Below, piece by piece: positions 10,555 through 19,298 of a stretch of 35,480 nucleotides of DNA. How positions within the stretch are numbered: position 1 is the first letter of the stretch; every line of letters begins with the position of its first letter. The position numbers and the translations under genes are program-made. The notes beneath the pieces were generated by a model that was not told where the DNA came from, ran no database searches, and saw only the letters and a list, made by a program, of their open reading frames with translations. Origin of the DNA: Gemmobacter nectariphilus DSM 15620 (GTDB lineage Bacteria; Pseudomonadota; Alphaproteobacteria; Rhodobacterales; Rhodobacteraceae); the NCBI RefSeq assembly GCF_000429765.1, contig NZ_AUCM01000021.1:1-35480 (forward strand), written 5' to 3'.

Positions 10555-10982
10555 GCGCGCACCGGTCTCGTAACCTGTGCCAGCACCGCCAGAATCCGGT
10601 CCAGGTCCGCCATGCTCCGAAGGGCGAAACAGACGAGGTCCGCCTTCCCGAGCTGCATCATGTCCTCTAGCGCCGAGTGACGTCCGTACTGCTTCTCGCC
10701 GGTCTTGCCGACGGTCTGGTACAGCTTCGATGCCGGGGAAATCGTGAACGGGATACGGCCATCCAGCAGGTCCCGCACGAAATCCTCTTTGACCCACAGA
10801 TTGGCAGGGGACTTCTCGCCCTTCTCGAACATCAACTCTATCAGGGCGCCGTCGGAGGATCGCATCGAATAGCGGTTTGCGTAACTCTTCTGGTGGCCCT
10901 TGGAATGCTCTTTCGCCTCGCGGTCGAGCCGCATGACGATGGCGCGTTTCAGGTTGGTCAGATCGATCTCGGCTGCGCTCAT
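10551..10982 (-). CDS. 143-aa protein of unknown function in R-M island
   Basis: Start placed at ATG 10982 (MSAAEIDLTNLKRAIVM); a TTG at 10997 is an alternative and neither has a clear ribosome site. The protein is basic in the middle (RLDREAKEHSKGHQKSYANRYSM) and ends with a helical part (LGKADLVCFALRSMADLDRILAVLAQV). No family recognised. It lies between the membrane-anchored 192-aa gene and the hsdR vestige, to which it is coupled by an ATGA overlap, so it belonged to the original hsd operon. Confidence 0.65.
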   Translation of the reverse strand: MSAAEIDLTNLKRAIVMRLDREAKEHSKGHQKSYANRYSMRSSDGALIELMFEKGEKSPANLWVKEDFVRDLLDGRIPFTISPASKLYQTVGKTGEKQYGRHSALEDMMQLGKADLVCFALRSMADLDRILAVLAQVTRPVRA

Positions 10983-11039
10983 TCTGTTTGATATCAAAGG
11001 TGGGCGAATTTGATAGTGTATGGCTTTGCACGCGGATTT

Positions 11040-11618
11040 TCAAAGCAGCTCGGACGAAAGCGCTTTGTCCCTTTCTCGTTCCGCTTCAATCTTTTTGCGT
11101 GTCTCCTCCAGTTTGCTTTCGGGGTTCCATTCGCCGAAGGTTCTTCTGGGAAGATCATGCGTATCCCGAAGGATGCGGGCGAGTCTTGCGGCTTCCAGCC
11201 CGAGAAGGGCATACCTGTAGCGTCTCGTTTCGTAATAAGCGTCGTAGTCCGGGGGCGACGCGTAATCGGCCGCCGCACTGATCGCCTGCTGGGCGTCGTG
11301 CAGCCTGTTGTCGAGCGAAAGAAGATCATAGGCCAGTTGGTGATCGATACTGCGCCAGTCCACGTCATCGGGAAAGCTGATGGGTGAGGGCGCTTCGGTG
11401 GTCACCGTTGCTTCGTCGCGGTTCCCTTCAAGATACCCGTCATCGAGCGAAACGACCGCGCACTGGTCCACGAACCTGTCCAGCGTGATCACGACGCGCA
11501 CGGCGAGGTATTTCGCACGCTTGCGACTGTCGGCCGAACTGGCCAGCCATTCGCGAACAACGACGATCCCCGAACCCACAATGGCCCCCAACAGGGCCGC
11601 AACCGCCTCGCTCATCAC
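11040..11618 (-). CDS. membrane-anchored protein of unknown function in hsd operon
   Basis: 192 aa. Start is GTG 11618, which overlaps the hsdS stop as GTGA, or the adjacent ATG 11615. The N-terminus is a single hydrophobic segment (VAALLGAIVGSGIVVVREWL, about residues 5-24) followed by a soluble, helical domain with charged C-terminus (KLEETRKKIEAERERDKAL), probably coiled coil. It resembles generic one-TM proteins found inside defence islands. Function unknown; translational coupling to hsdS suggests it is made together with the methylase. Confidence 0.7.
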   Translation of the reverse strand: MMSEAVAALLGAIVGSGIVVVREWLASSADSRKRAKYLAVRVVITLDRFVDQCAVVSLDDGYLEGNRDEATVTTEAPSPISFPDDVDWRSIDHQLAYDLLSLDNRLHDAQQAISAAADYASPPDYDAYYETRRYRYALLGLEAARLARILRDTHDLPRRTFGEWNPESKLEETRKKIEAERERDKALSSELL

Positions 11619-12816
11619 GCCACCTCTTCGGCCAGGCGCTCGGCCTCGGCCACCCGCAACTCCCCTGACATCAGGCGCGGCAGCAGGAGGTCGCGGGTCT
11701 GGGCGAGGGTGCGGGATTCGTGGATACTTGCGCGGATACGGTCGAGCATAGGGGCGACGGCCGCATTAAACGCTTCCGCCAGATTGGCTGGCGGAAGCAC
11801 TACCGGATACTTGGACATGATCGACCAACTTGTGCGGGGCATCTTCGTTCCGGTCGAAGTCTTGTCGGTGTAGGCGACGAAGTCGTCGTCCGAAATGCAC
11901 GCGATCACGAAACCAGCCCATTGGGCGGTCTGGGGGCGCACGACTACAATGTCGGTCGAGCAGATACCCGAGACCGGAGCCACTCCGACCTTGTGAAAGT
12001 AGGGGCGCAGCTTGCCGAACAGGAAATCGCCAGTGGCAAAGGCGGCCTTGTTCGAGGAAACCTTCCCCGCGCCTTCCCAGTCAGTCAGCGCGATTGACCC
12101 GCGTGGCATATGCTCAAGGCCGATGTAGGGCGTGTCGGGGCTGATCGCCGAGGGATCGACCCCCTCATTCCTCGCTGTCGCGACGGCACCCAGGGTTCCA
12201 ACCTCCCACCCCTCCGGCTTGCCCTCGGCGTCGAGGCGGTCGGGGAAGAGGGACCAGAGGTCGGGGGAGAGGTAGGGGGGGCGGCCTTCCATCCTGGCGC
12301 GGGTGGGGCCGAAATCCACGAACCAGTCGCGGAACAGCGCCCGCGCCATGGCCTCGAGCGTGGCGTTCATCTTCCGGTTCAGCTCGATCTTGTCATCCAG
12401 CGCCCCGAGGGTGGCGGCAATGGCGCGTTGTTCGGGGAGGGGTGGGACCTCAACCTCCCTGACATAGACTGCGGCACGTGTTGTCGAAGGGATCGGCGAT
12501 CCATCATCGATCTCCCCCAACTTGTGGTGGATGATGGCGTAGTAGAGCCATCGCATGTCCAGGTCGGTCTTGGGCCTAACGAAATACGCCGTGTCGATCA
12601 CGAAGAACGGGTCAGCGCTGAAATGAATGCCGCGATACGCCCCTTTGCGCCCGAGGATCACGCCCGGTCCTTGGGCCAGCGCTTTCTCTGACCAGCCTAT
12701 AGGCCCATTCGATCCGAAAACTCTGAACGGTGCCACGGCGTCCTGATAGCCTCGAATAGCCTTGCCATATTCGAGGCTGATTTCATCGCCCCAAGTAGAT
12801 TGTCGCCACCCTTCTC

Positions 12817-12820
<4 letters not shown>
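11615..12820 (-). CDS. hsdS: type I restriction enzyme specificity subunit
   Basis: 401 aa starting at GTG 12820, which overlaps the hsdM stop (GTGA). The reading frame stays open further upstream but that part lies over hsdM and is a shadow. Two target-recognition domains are seen, each ending with a conserved helix region: [32 protein letters not shown] after the first, and the second ending in [16 protein letters not shown]. HsdS sets the bipartite DNA sequence for methylation and cutting. Length is normal for the family, so both half-sites should be recognised. Confidence 0.93.
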
Positions 12821-14355
<1,535 letters not shown>

Positions 14356-14414
14356 TGTGAAATCCGCCCCCCGGTAAGTCTTTTCCAGACGGTATTTCAG
14401 CCGGAGGGCGAAAT

Positions 14415-14435
14415 CCAGCCGCTAACAGCGGCTTG
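14415..14435. repeat. hairpin over the stop of the 226-aa gene
   Basis: The perfect stem GCCGCT-AAC-AGCGGC (14418-14432) overlaps the TAG stop of the leftward gene ending at 14422. It has no T tract. It may act as an mRNA end or simply separate the phage-type operon from hsdM. Confidence 0.35.
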
Positions 14436-15102
14436 GCGGGGTTCTTTCCCACGGCCGCACCTTCGGCATCGCCCCTGTCACCTCGACCTCGCGCAGCATC
14501 CCGCCCGCGATCAGCCCGTCGCGGACCCAGCCCAGCGCCTGCCACCAGTCGTCATAGCCGCGCCGGGCGGCCTCGATCTGCTGAGGGTGAGGGGAGAACG
14601 TCACCGGGCAGGCCAGGATGTCGATGGTTTTCCATGTGCCCCGCGCGCCTGGGCCACGCACCCGGATGCGCTCGGTGCCCACGACGATGGTGCCCGCGTG
14701 CGTGCCATGCTGGTTCTGCTTGACGATGGTTGGCACACAGCGCGGGACAGCGCCGGGCATCCAGTCGGGCGTCAGCCCGGCGCGGGCCAGTTCGGCCACG
14801 CGGATCGCCATACGCTTGCCGCCGAGGCTGTCGGGGATCCCGGCGACGGTGGCGGCGATGACCTCGGCGTCCTCGTGGGTGTAGCCGCCGATCTTATGCT
14901 GCCCGCCATCGATCTTGCAGCCCAGCACGGCGCGCTGGAGGAGGACGTATTCCAGGCCGAAGCCGAAGCCTTCCTCGGTGATGTCCGGGGGCAGGGGCAG
15001 GTCCAGCTGCGCCTGTTCGATCCGGAACGCCCATTCAAGCGCGGCCTGCACGCCCAGCGCGCGCTTGATCCTGGTGCCGCTGACACGGCGGTGGAAACTC
15101 AT
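14422..15102 (-). CDS. 226-aa phage-type protein of unknown function
   Basis: Starts at ATG 15102, overlapping the stop at 15099 of the frame-2 methyltransferase reading as ATGA. The protein is soluble with blocks such as LQRAVLGCKIDGGQHKIGGY, HEDAEVIAATVAGIP and a C-terminal YDDWWQALGWVRDGLIAGG. I do not recognise a domain with a known activity. The overlap series with replication-type genes upstream indicates that it is the last gene of the early phage-like operon, before the hsd island begins. Confidence 0.75.
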   Translation of the reverse strand: MSFHRRVSGTRIKRALGVQAALEWAFRIEQAQLDLPLPPDITEEGFGFGLEYVLLQRAVLGCKIDGGQHKIGGYTHEDAEVIAATVAGIPDSLGGKRMAIRVAELARAGLTPDWMPGAVPRCVPTIVKQNQHGTHAGTIVVGTERIRVRGPGARGTWKTIDILACPVTFSPHPQQIEAARRGYDDWWQALGWVRDGLIAGGMLREVEVTGAMPKVRPWERTPPSRC

Positions 15103-15671
15103 GACTGCAATCCTTCAAGGAAATCCATCTGAGCCGGGCGCTGGGCCTGATCCGTTGGCCGCCAGATCCACGGGCCCGAGGCCGTGGGCAGCTGCGAGAG
15201 CGCGCCACGCATGTGCTGCTGCCAAAGGGTGAACTCCATTGCCGAGCAGGCGCAGAGCGCGTGCCCGATGGGCCAGCCCATCAGCCATCCGACGAAGAGC
15301 GGGTTCAGCCGCCGCCGCGACCGGCCTTTCAGGATCCGCCGCGAGACGGCGCGCCCATGCGAGGCAATCATCGAAGCCCAGAGCGGGCGCGAGATCGGGG
15401 CGTGTGGCGAGGACCGCAGCCCATCCGGCGAGATCACCGGGGCCGGACGGGTGAAGCCCTGTTCCGCCCGGTAGTGCAGCAGGTCCATCCGGGACTTGCC
15501 GTCGGTGCGGGTGATGCTGGCCTCCGAACTGCCCTTCCAGTTCTGGGCTGCCGGGGTGGGCCACTGGTTCGGCAGGGCCTTCGCGATGCCCTGCGCCAAG
15601 GCCTCGGCCTTCCTGGTGAAGTCGCTGTTCCCGGCCGGATTGTAGCTGCCGGTGCCCGGATGCAGGCTCAT
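15099..15671 (-). CDS. alternate-frame ORF overlapping the C5 methyltransferase
   Basis: From ATG 15671 this frame gives about 190 aa: MSLHPGTGSYNPAGNSDF, QWPTPAAQNWKGSSEASITR, and a C-terminus RLNPLFVGWLMGWPIGHAL then CSAMEFTLWQQHMRGALSQL. The LNPLFVGWLMGWP block is like motif IX of C5 methyltransferases. By hand count its codons end in G/C in about 58 of 69 cases near the 3' end, against about 21 of 43 for the other frame, so codon usage says this frame is the translated one here. It ends at 15099 in an ATGA overlap with the next gene. It may be a separate polypeptide or the true C-terminal part of the methyltransferase reached by a frameshift near 15660-15700. Confidence 0.6.
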   Translation of the reverse strand: MSLHPGTGSYNPAGNSDFTRKAEALAQGIAKALPNQWPTPAAQNWKGSSEASITRTDGKSRMDLLHYRAEQGFTRPAPVISPDGLRSSPHAPISRPLWASMIASHGRAVSRRILKGRSRRRLNPLFVGWLMGWPIGHALCACSAMEFTLWQQHMRGALSQLPTASGPWIWRPTDQAQRPAQMDFLEGLQS

Positions 15672-16191
15672 CGGTGTGGGCCAGGATGAAGATGCGCAGC
15701 CGCTCATGCGGCGCGCCGACCTCTGCCGCCGAGAACAGGCCCGCCGCAGGCGTGTAGCCCAAGCCCCAAAGCTCTCGCAGGACGGTCTCGAGTCCGAGGG
15801 TGACATGCCCGGCGACGTTCTCGAGAAAGACCCATTCGGGACGGCATTCACCGATGACGCGGGCGACCTCGGGCCAGAGGTGACGGGGGTCGTCGGCGCC
15901 ACCGCGCTTTCCGGCCGCGCTGAAGGGTTGGCAGGGATATCCGGCAAGGACAGCATCGAAGGCGCCGCGGAAGGTGCGGGCGTCGAAGCTGCGCAGGTCG
16001 GTCCAGATCGGGGCAGGGGCGAAATACCCCGCGCGCTGGGCGGCGATGAGGACCGCCCTTGGCCAGTCCTCCCATTCGACGAAGGCGCGGGTGTGGTAAC
16101 CGGGCTCGGCGAGCATGAGGCCCAGATCCAGGCCTCCGCCGCCTGCGCAGAGGGAGAGTCCGTTCCGGGGACGTGACACCATGCCATTCAC
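15115..16191 (-). CDS. C5 cytosine DNA methyltransferase
   Basis: 358 aa in one open frame from GTG 16191 (GTGA overlap with the upstream stop). Motif I is GLSLCAGGGGLDLGL, motif IV with the catalytic Cys is GYPCQPFS (residues 84-91), motif VI is FLENVAGHV, and motif VIII is GAPHERLRIFILAH. After about residue 175 the frame becomes poor in G/C at third positions and low in complexity, yet near the end it gives EPALRRMADGLAHR and LLGNGVHPLAAAHAWRAL, a motif X-like block. The other frame over the same bases is also family-like, so the 3' half is either dual-coding or carries a frameshift. Such enzymes usually protect phage DNA from restriction. Confidence 0.82.
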   Translation of the reverse strand: MNGMVSRPRNGLSLCAGGGGLDLGLMLAEPGYHTRAFVEWEDWPRAVLIAAQRAGYFAPAPIWTDLRSFDARTFRGAFDAVLAGYPCQPFSAAGKRGGADDPRHLWPEVARVIGECRPEWVFLENVAGHVTLGLETVLRELWGLGYTPAAGLFSAAEVGAPHERLRIFILAHTDEPASGHRQLQSGREQRLHQEGRGLGAGHREGPAEPVAHPGSPELEGQFGGQHHPHRRQVPDGPAALPGGTGLHPSGPGDLAGWAAVLATRPDLAPALGFDDCLAWARRLAADPERPVAAAAEPALRRMADGLAHRARALRLLGNGVHPLAAAHAWRALAAAHGLGPVDLAANGSGPAPGSDGFP

Positions 16192-17195
16192 CGCACCCCG
16201 CGCTCGCGCAGGCGTTCAGCCGTCACCAGCCCCCGGGCCAGCATGGCATCGCGCATCGTGTTGCTGATCGCGCTGACCGGCAGATACCGGTCGGAGTTGA
16301 CCAGATCGGCATAGAAGGCGGGGAGGTCAGTGATCGGCCTCGACGCCGGGGCGGGGGCCGACTTGTGCTTGCGCCGTTTCCGCCCGGCATTCTCGACCTT
16401 GCGCTGGGCGGCGCGCTGCATGGCGCGGTCCAGTGCCTTCGGCCCATCCGGCGGTTCGGGATGTTCCTGGCGGCTGGCCTCGGCCGCGGCGATGATCTCC
16501 GCCTCGGTCAGGCCCAGCTCGTCCCGCCAGCGCTGGACGTGCAGCCGGGGCGGCCAGCCTTGCCACCAGCCGGGCAGGGCCGCGGGGTCGAGGCCCAGCG
16601 CGTCGAGCAGGTTCCCGAAAACCTCATCGGAAATTGCCGCGCGCGCCTGCGCGCCCTCCTCCTCCTTTACTGGTTTACTTAGAGGTTCCCTTACAGGGTT
16701 AGTGTCCGAAATCCGGACACGGCTTTCGGCATTTTCCGGACACGGCTCCGCCGAAAAATCGGACACGGCTTCACCGCCAAACCCGTGTCCGAAATCCGGA
16801 CACGGCAGGGCGTCGGCCATACCACCGCCAGCGCAACCATCAGCATCGTCGAGCCTTTCTGCGCCTTCATCCTCGCCGTGTGCGATTTCCGGACACGGCA
16901 CCACAGCCACAGGTGTGAACCCCGGCTCGAACCCCAGGATGTAGCGGGTGGGCAGTTGGCGCTTGGTCACGGGGTCGAGCCGCGGCACCCGGCGCAGCAG
17001 GCCCACGGCTTCGAGCTGGCCAAGGTGATCGTTCAGCGTGGAACGGCTGATCTCGCAGTCATGCGCCAGCCGGTCCTGCGAGGGGAAGCAGCCGTAATCC
17101 GGGTTGAACCGGTCGCAGAGGTGCCAGAGCACGATCTTCGTCGTAGGCTTCAGCCCACGCTGCTTGATGGCCCAGTTCGTGGCCTCGTGGCTCAT
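16188..17195 (-). CDS. replication-initiator-like helix-turn-helix protein
   Basis: 335 aa from ATG 17195, overlapping the VRR-NUC stop (ATGA). The N-terminal 85 residues are an HTH_36-type winged helix (TTKIVLWHLCDRFNP, FPSQDRLAHDCEISRSTLND, LEAVGLLRRVP). Residues about 100-180 are low in complexity because they are encoded over repeated GTGTCCGGA-type palindromes. The C-terminal part is helical with a basic patch (RAAQRKVENAGRKRRKHKS). HTH_36 proteins of this layout are commonly phage or element replication or regulatory proteins. The repeats inside the gene could be its own binding sites, as for iteron-type origins placed within initiator genes. Confidence 0.75.
   Translation of the reverse strand: MSHEATNWAIKQRGLKPTTKIVLWHLCDRFNPDYGCFPSQDRLAHDCEISRSTLNDHLGQLEAVGLLRRVPRLDPVTKRQLPTRYILGFEPGFTPVAVVPCPEIAHGEDEGAERLDDADGCAGGGMADALPCPDFGHGFGGEAVSDFSAEPCPENAESRVRISDTNPVREPLSKPVKEEEGAQARAAISDEVFGNLLDALGLDPAALPGWWQGWPPRLHVQRWRDELGLTEAEIIAAAEASRQEHPEPPDGPKALDRAMQRAAQRKVENAGRKRRKHKSAPAPASRPITDLPAFYADLVNSDRYLPVSAISNTMRDAMLARGLVTAERLRERGVR
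16702..16897. repeat. iteron-like palindromes inside the HTH gene
   Basis: Five related sites in about 200 bp. Two are near-perfect palindromes GTGTCCGAAATCCGGACAC at 16702-16720 and 16785-16803, one is imperfect (GTGTGCGATTTCCGGACAC at 16879-16897), and two are half-sites TCCGGACACGG and TCGGACACGG at 16735-16746 and 16759-16768. They could be an origin or autoregulatory operator of the element. They are translated within the gene and give its PCPE/PCPD residues. Confidence 0.6.
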
Positions 17196-17587
17196 GGCGC
17201 GGGCCTCCGCGGGGCAGGAGCGATGCGCGTGGTGAAGCCGTGATCGGCCAGCGCGCCCAGCGCGTCATCGAGACTGCGCACCAGCGCCCAGCCGAACCCC
17301 TGCGCCTGCACAGCATCGCGGAATGCCTCCTGTTCCGGCCGCAGGCGACCCTTCGGAGCTTTCAGCTCGAGGAACAGGACACGGCCGTCGCAGATCACCA
17401 TCAGATCGGCGAACCCGGCATGGACGCCCATGCCGACGAGGATGGCCTGGCGTTTGGCCCCGCGCGGCCCGGCCTCGGTTACCTCGTTGGCGCAGTGGTG
17501 GATGATGGCGCTGCGGGGCAGGGCGATGCGAAGCGCCTGCACGACGGCGCGCTGAAGATGGGCCTCGGGCGTACCACGGCGCTTCAT
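17192..17587 (-). CDS. VRR-NUC domain nuclease
   Basis: 131 aa. The VRR-NUC fold (PD-(D/E)xK superfamily) is visible: GMGVHAGFADLMVICDGRVLFLELKAPKGRLRPEQEAF, in which the Asp of ADLMV and the Glu-Leu-Lys of ELKAP form the catalytic D-ExK set. VRR-NUC proteins stand alone in phages and act as structure-specific nucleases or in DNA packaging and processing. Start ATG 17587 overlaps the upstream stop (ATGA). It is one of five coupled leftward genes, which supports a joint role in element DNA metabolism. Confidence 0.9.
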   Translation of the reverse strand: MKRRGTPEAHLQRAVVQALRIALPRSAIIHHCANEVTEAGPRGAKRQAILVGMGVHAGFADLMVICDGRVLFLELKAPKGRLRPEQEAFRDAVQAQGFGWALVRSLDDALGALADHGFTTRIAPAPRRPAP

Positions 17588-17823
17588 CGCGCGGACCTCC
17601 CCTGATCTTCGCGCTGGGCACGTCGCACCGGCCGCCGCGCATCGACGACAACGAGCAGGCGCTGGGCATCGGCGCGTTCGGCCGGGGTCTCGCCATGCTG
17701 GGCAAGCACGTTGCAGGCGAGCCGGATCAGGAGATCGCTGTGATGCGCGACATCGGCGATGACGACGCGGGCCTCGGCCACGCGGTCGGCTGGCCAGGCG
17801 GAACTGCGGGGTTGCACGGTCAT
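17584..17823 (-). CDS. 79-aa protein of unknown function
   Basis: Starts at ATG 17823, which overlaps the stop of the HTH gene as ATGA; the frame upstream of it is a shadow. A short helical protein (RVAEARVVIADVAHHSDLLIRLACNVL) with a basic end (RRPVRRAQREDQGR). No known family. Position between an excisionase-like gene and a VRR-NUC gene suggests an element-specific accessory protein. Confidence 0.65.
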   Translation of the reverse strand: MTVQPRSSAWPADRVAEARVVIADVAHHSDLLIRLACNVLAQHGETPAERADAQRLLVVVDARRPVRRAQREDQGRSAR

Positions 17824-18068
17824 GGCCGCCCCCGCGTCTTGCGCACCGGATGGGCCTGTTCCTGCGCCCTGATCCACTCCTGTATGGCGGCGCGGCGATA
17901 GAAGGTCTTGCGACCTATGCGTGTGCAGGGCGGCCCTTGGCGTCGTGCTTCCCACCGTGACAGCGTGTCCGCAGTCAGGCCCAGCGCCCGCGCCAGCTGC
18001 TCGCGGCTGATCCAGTCGGCCAGCAGGTCTGGGATGTCTTCGTCGGGATCGGTCAGGATGTCTTTCAT
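17820..18068 (-). CDS. excisionase/AlpA-like helix-turn-helix protein
   Basis: 82 aa. The block WISREQLARALGLTADTLSRWEARRQGPPCTRIGRKTFYRRAAIQEWI is an HTH_17/MerR-like DNA-binding domain as in excisionases and AlpA regulators, with the recognition helix at TADTLSRWEA. Such proteins bend DNA at attachment sites or control integrase and replication genes. It is the first gene of the leftward operon, with CGGAGC upstream of ATG 18068. A repeat shared with the integrase promoter region lies about 60 bp upstream. Confidence 0.88.
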   Translation of the reverse strand: MKDILTDPDEDIPDLLADWISREQLARALGLTADTLSRWEARRQGPPCTRIGRKTFYRRAAIQEWIRAQEQAHPVRKTRGRP

Positions 18069-18129
18069 GGGCTGCTCCGTTGGCCATGCGCCCTCTGGCA
18101 GGGGCAGGGTCAGCGAAGCAGAGCGCGAG

Positions 18130-18165
18130 GACCGGAAGACAGGCGGAAGGTGGAATTGAAGGCGG
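18130..18165. repeat. direct repeat A, upstream of HTH operon
   Basis: GACCGGAAGACAGGCGGAAG followed by GTGGAATTGAAGGCGG. A copy with about 80-85% identity lies at 20641-20676, upstream of the integrase. Both copies lie about 60-70 bp before the start of a leftward gene in the same orientation, so they may be a shared promoter or protein-binding site. Confidence 0.6.
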
Positions 18166-18375
18166 CGGACCTATTCCGCCCCTGTTTTCATTGGGGTTTT
18201 GGGGCTGGTGGGTGGTCGATGCTATTGCACGCAGCCGCCTCCATGGCGATCATCCGAGGCGGCTCCGGGCGGTGAACTGTGCGCGTGCGTTACCGCTCCC
18301 TCCGGGCCGGGCGATCTGACCGGCTTTCGGACGGATTGGCCGGTTCTGACGGGGCCGGAATTGCCGGAACGTGCT

Positions 18376-18390
18376 GTTCCGGTCGGGTTC
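18376..18390. promoter_or_regulatory. LexA-type box 1 (GTTC-N7-GTTC)
   Basis: GTTC (18376-18379), seven bases, GTTC (18387-18390). GTTC-N7-GTTC is the known LexA operator of alphaproteobacteria. A second copy lies 26 bp further on, which makes chance less likely for the pair. Which gene is controlled is not clear from position. Confidence 0.5.
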
Positions 18391-18415
18391 CGAAGGCGCT
18401 CGATGATATCCACAG

Positions 18416-18430
18416 GTTCTTGCTTTGTTC
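18416..18430. promoter_or_regulatory. LexA-type box 2 (GTTC-N7-GTTC)
   Basis: GTTC (18416-18419), TTGCTTT, GTTC (18427-18430). It overlaps the palindrome TGTTCG-TGG-CGAACA. The box is 260 bp before the gene at 18693 and 350 bp before the leftward HTH operon. Confidence 0.5.
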
Positions 18431-18692
18431 GTGGCGAACAGCACAGGTTTGTGGTTGCGCGCTCGCCTTCTGGATGCGTAGATTCATGGTTGAGCAGTCC
18501 ATAAGAATCGAAAAGACGAACGCAGTCGGATGTGCACGCCAGTCACGGTGTGCCTCTGGCTTACAGGCGGTTTTCCTCGACGACGTGCTCTGAACCCCAG
18601 TCTGCCCACGTGCTCGGCACGGCGGGTCATTTGTAACCTGCATGCCGACGGCCCTGGCCGAGGGATGCCGCATGTCTGAAAGGAGTTTCCCG

Positions 18693-19295
18693 ATGCCCCT
18701 GCCGCCTGTTGCCTTCCACTCGATCTATGAGCTGGCATTTCGCTGGAACCGTCATCCAGCCGACGTCGCGGGCTGGGCTGCGGCGGGGCACCTGAACGTC
18801 GTGACCGGCATTCCCCCGGTGCTCTGCGGAGCGGAAACCGTCGCAGGAATGGTGCAGGTGCCGATGGCCGAATTCATGGGATTGTTTCGAAGGATCGGCC
18901 CGAGCGACGAGCATGCGCGCCTCAAGCGTGTCATGCCCCTTGGGGCGACGAATTGGCTGGCGATCACGGACCCGGCCGAGGGCCTGCTGGTGCGTTCCTT
19001 TGACCTGCTGGTGGATGCCGGGAATCTGCACCAGTTCGAGGACGAGCGGGAATTGCTGCCGCGGCTGGTTTCCACCATTGGTGCCACGCCGCGCTACGAT
19101 TGGGATGCGATGTATGCGTGGCTGTTCTGGTTCGCCCACGAGAAGGGGCTTCCAGAAACCAAGACCGCTCTGGTCTCATTGGTGCAGGACTGGTTCGTGC
19201 AGAACTCGAAGTCCGGGGAAGTGCCGGATGAAAGCACGATCCGCAAGCGGCTGACCTCGCTCTGGAGCAAGTTGCGCGGCGAGGAGCCGATCTGA
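18693..19295 (+). CDS. 200-aa protein of unknown function beside the integrase
   Basis: Start ATG 18693 was chosen because AAAGGAG (18679-18685) lies 7 nt upstream; in-frame ATGs at 18642 and 18672 lack such a site. The N-terminal part (YELAFRWNRHPADVAGWAAAGHL) may be an HTH-like segment of the kind that binds DNA, and the C-terminal part (VPDESTIRKRLTSLWSKLRG) is basic and helical. No family name recognised. It is the only plus-strand gene in this module and its stop is 3 bp from the integrase stop (convergent). LexA-type boxes lie upstream. It may be a regulator of the element; this is inference. Confidence 0.75.
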   Translation: MPLPPVAFHSIYELAFRWNRHPADVAGWAAAGHLNVVTGIPPVLCGAETVAGMVQVPMAEFMGLFRRIGPSDEHARLKRVMPLGATNWLAITDPAEGLLVRSFDLLVDAGNLHQFEDERELLPRLVSTIGATPRYDWDAMYAWLFWFAHEKGLPETKTALVSLVQDWFVQNSKSGEVPDESTIRKRLTSLWSKLRGEEPI

Positions 19296-19298
19296 CGA

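Larger units (their letters stand above)
18069..18692. other. long regulatory gap of the element
   Basis: No gene is supported over about 620 bp. It contains a 36-bp repeat (18130-18165) shared with the integrase leader, a 9-bp inverted repeat AGCCGCCTC/GAGGCGGCT (18233-18264), a palindrome CCGGAAC-GTGCT-GTTCCGG (18364-18382), two GTTC-N7-GTTC boxes, and TGTTCG-TGG-CGAACA (18426-18440). A GTG-start frame at 18413-18222 begins MDIIERLRNPTG but is low in complexity and lacks a ribosome site. The density of dyads suggests the control region between lysogeny-type genes. Confidence 0.5.

Noticed and set aside
18222-18413. 63-codon minus-strand frame beginning MDIIERLRN next to a LexA-type box
   Set aside because: No ribosome site, GTG start, and the rest is low in complexity. 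Kept only as a note.
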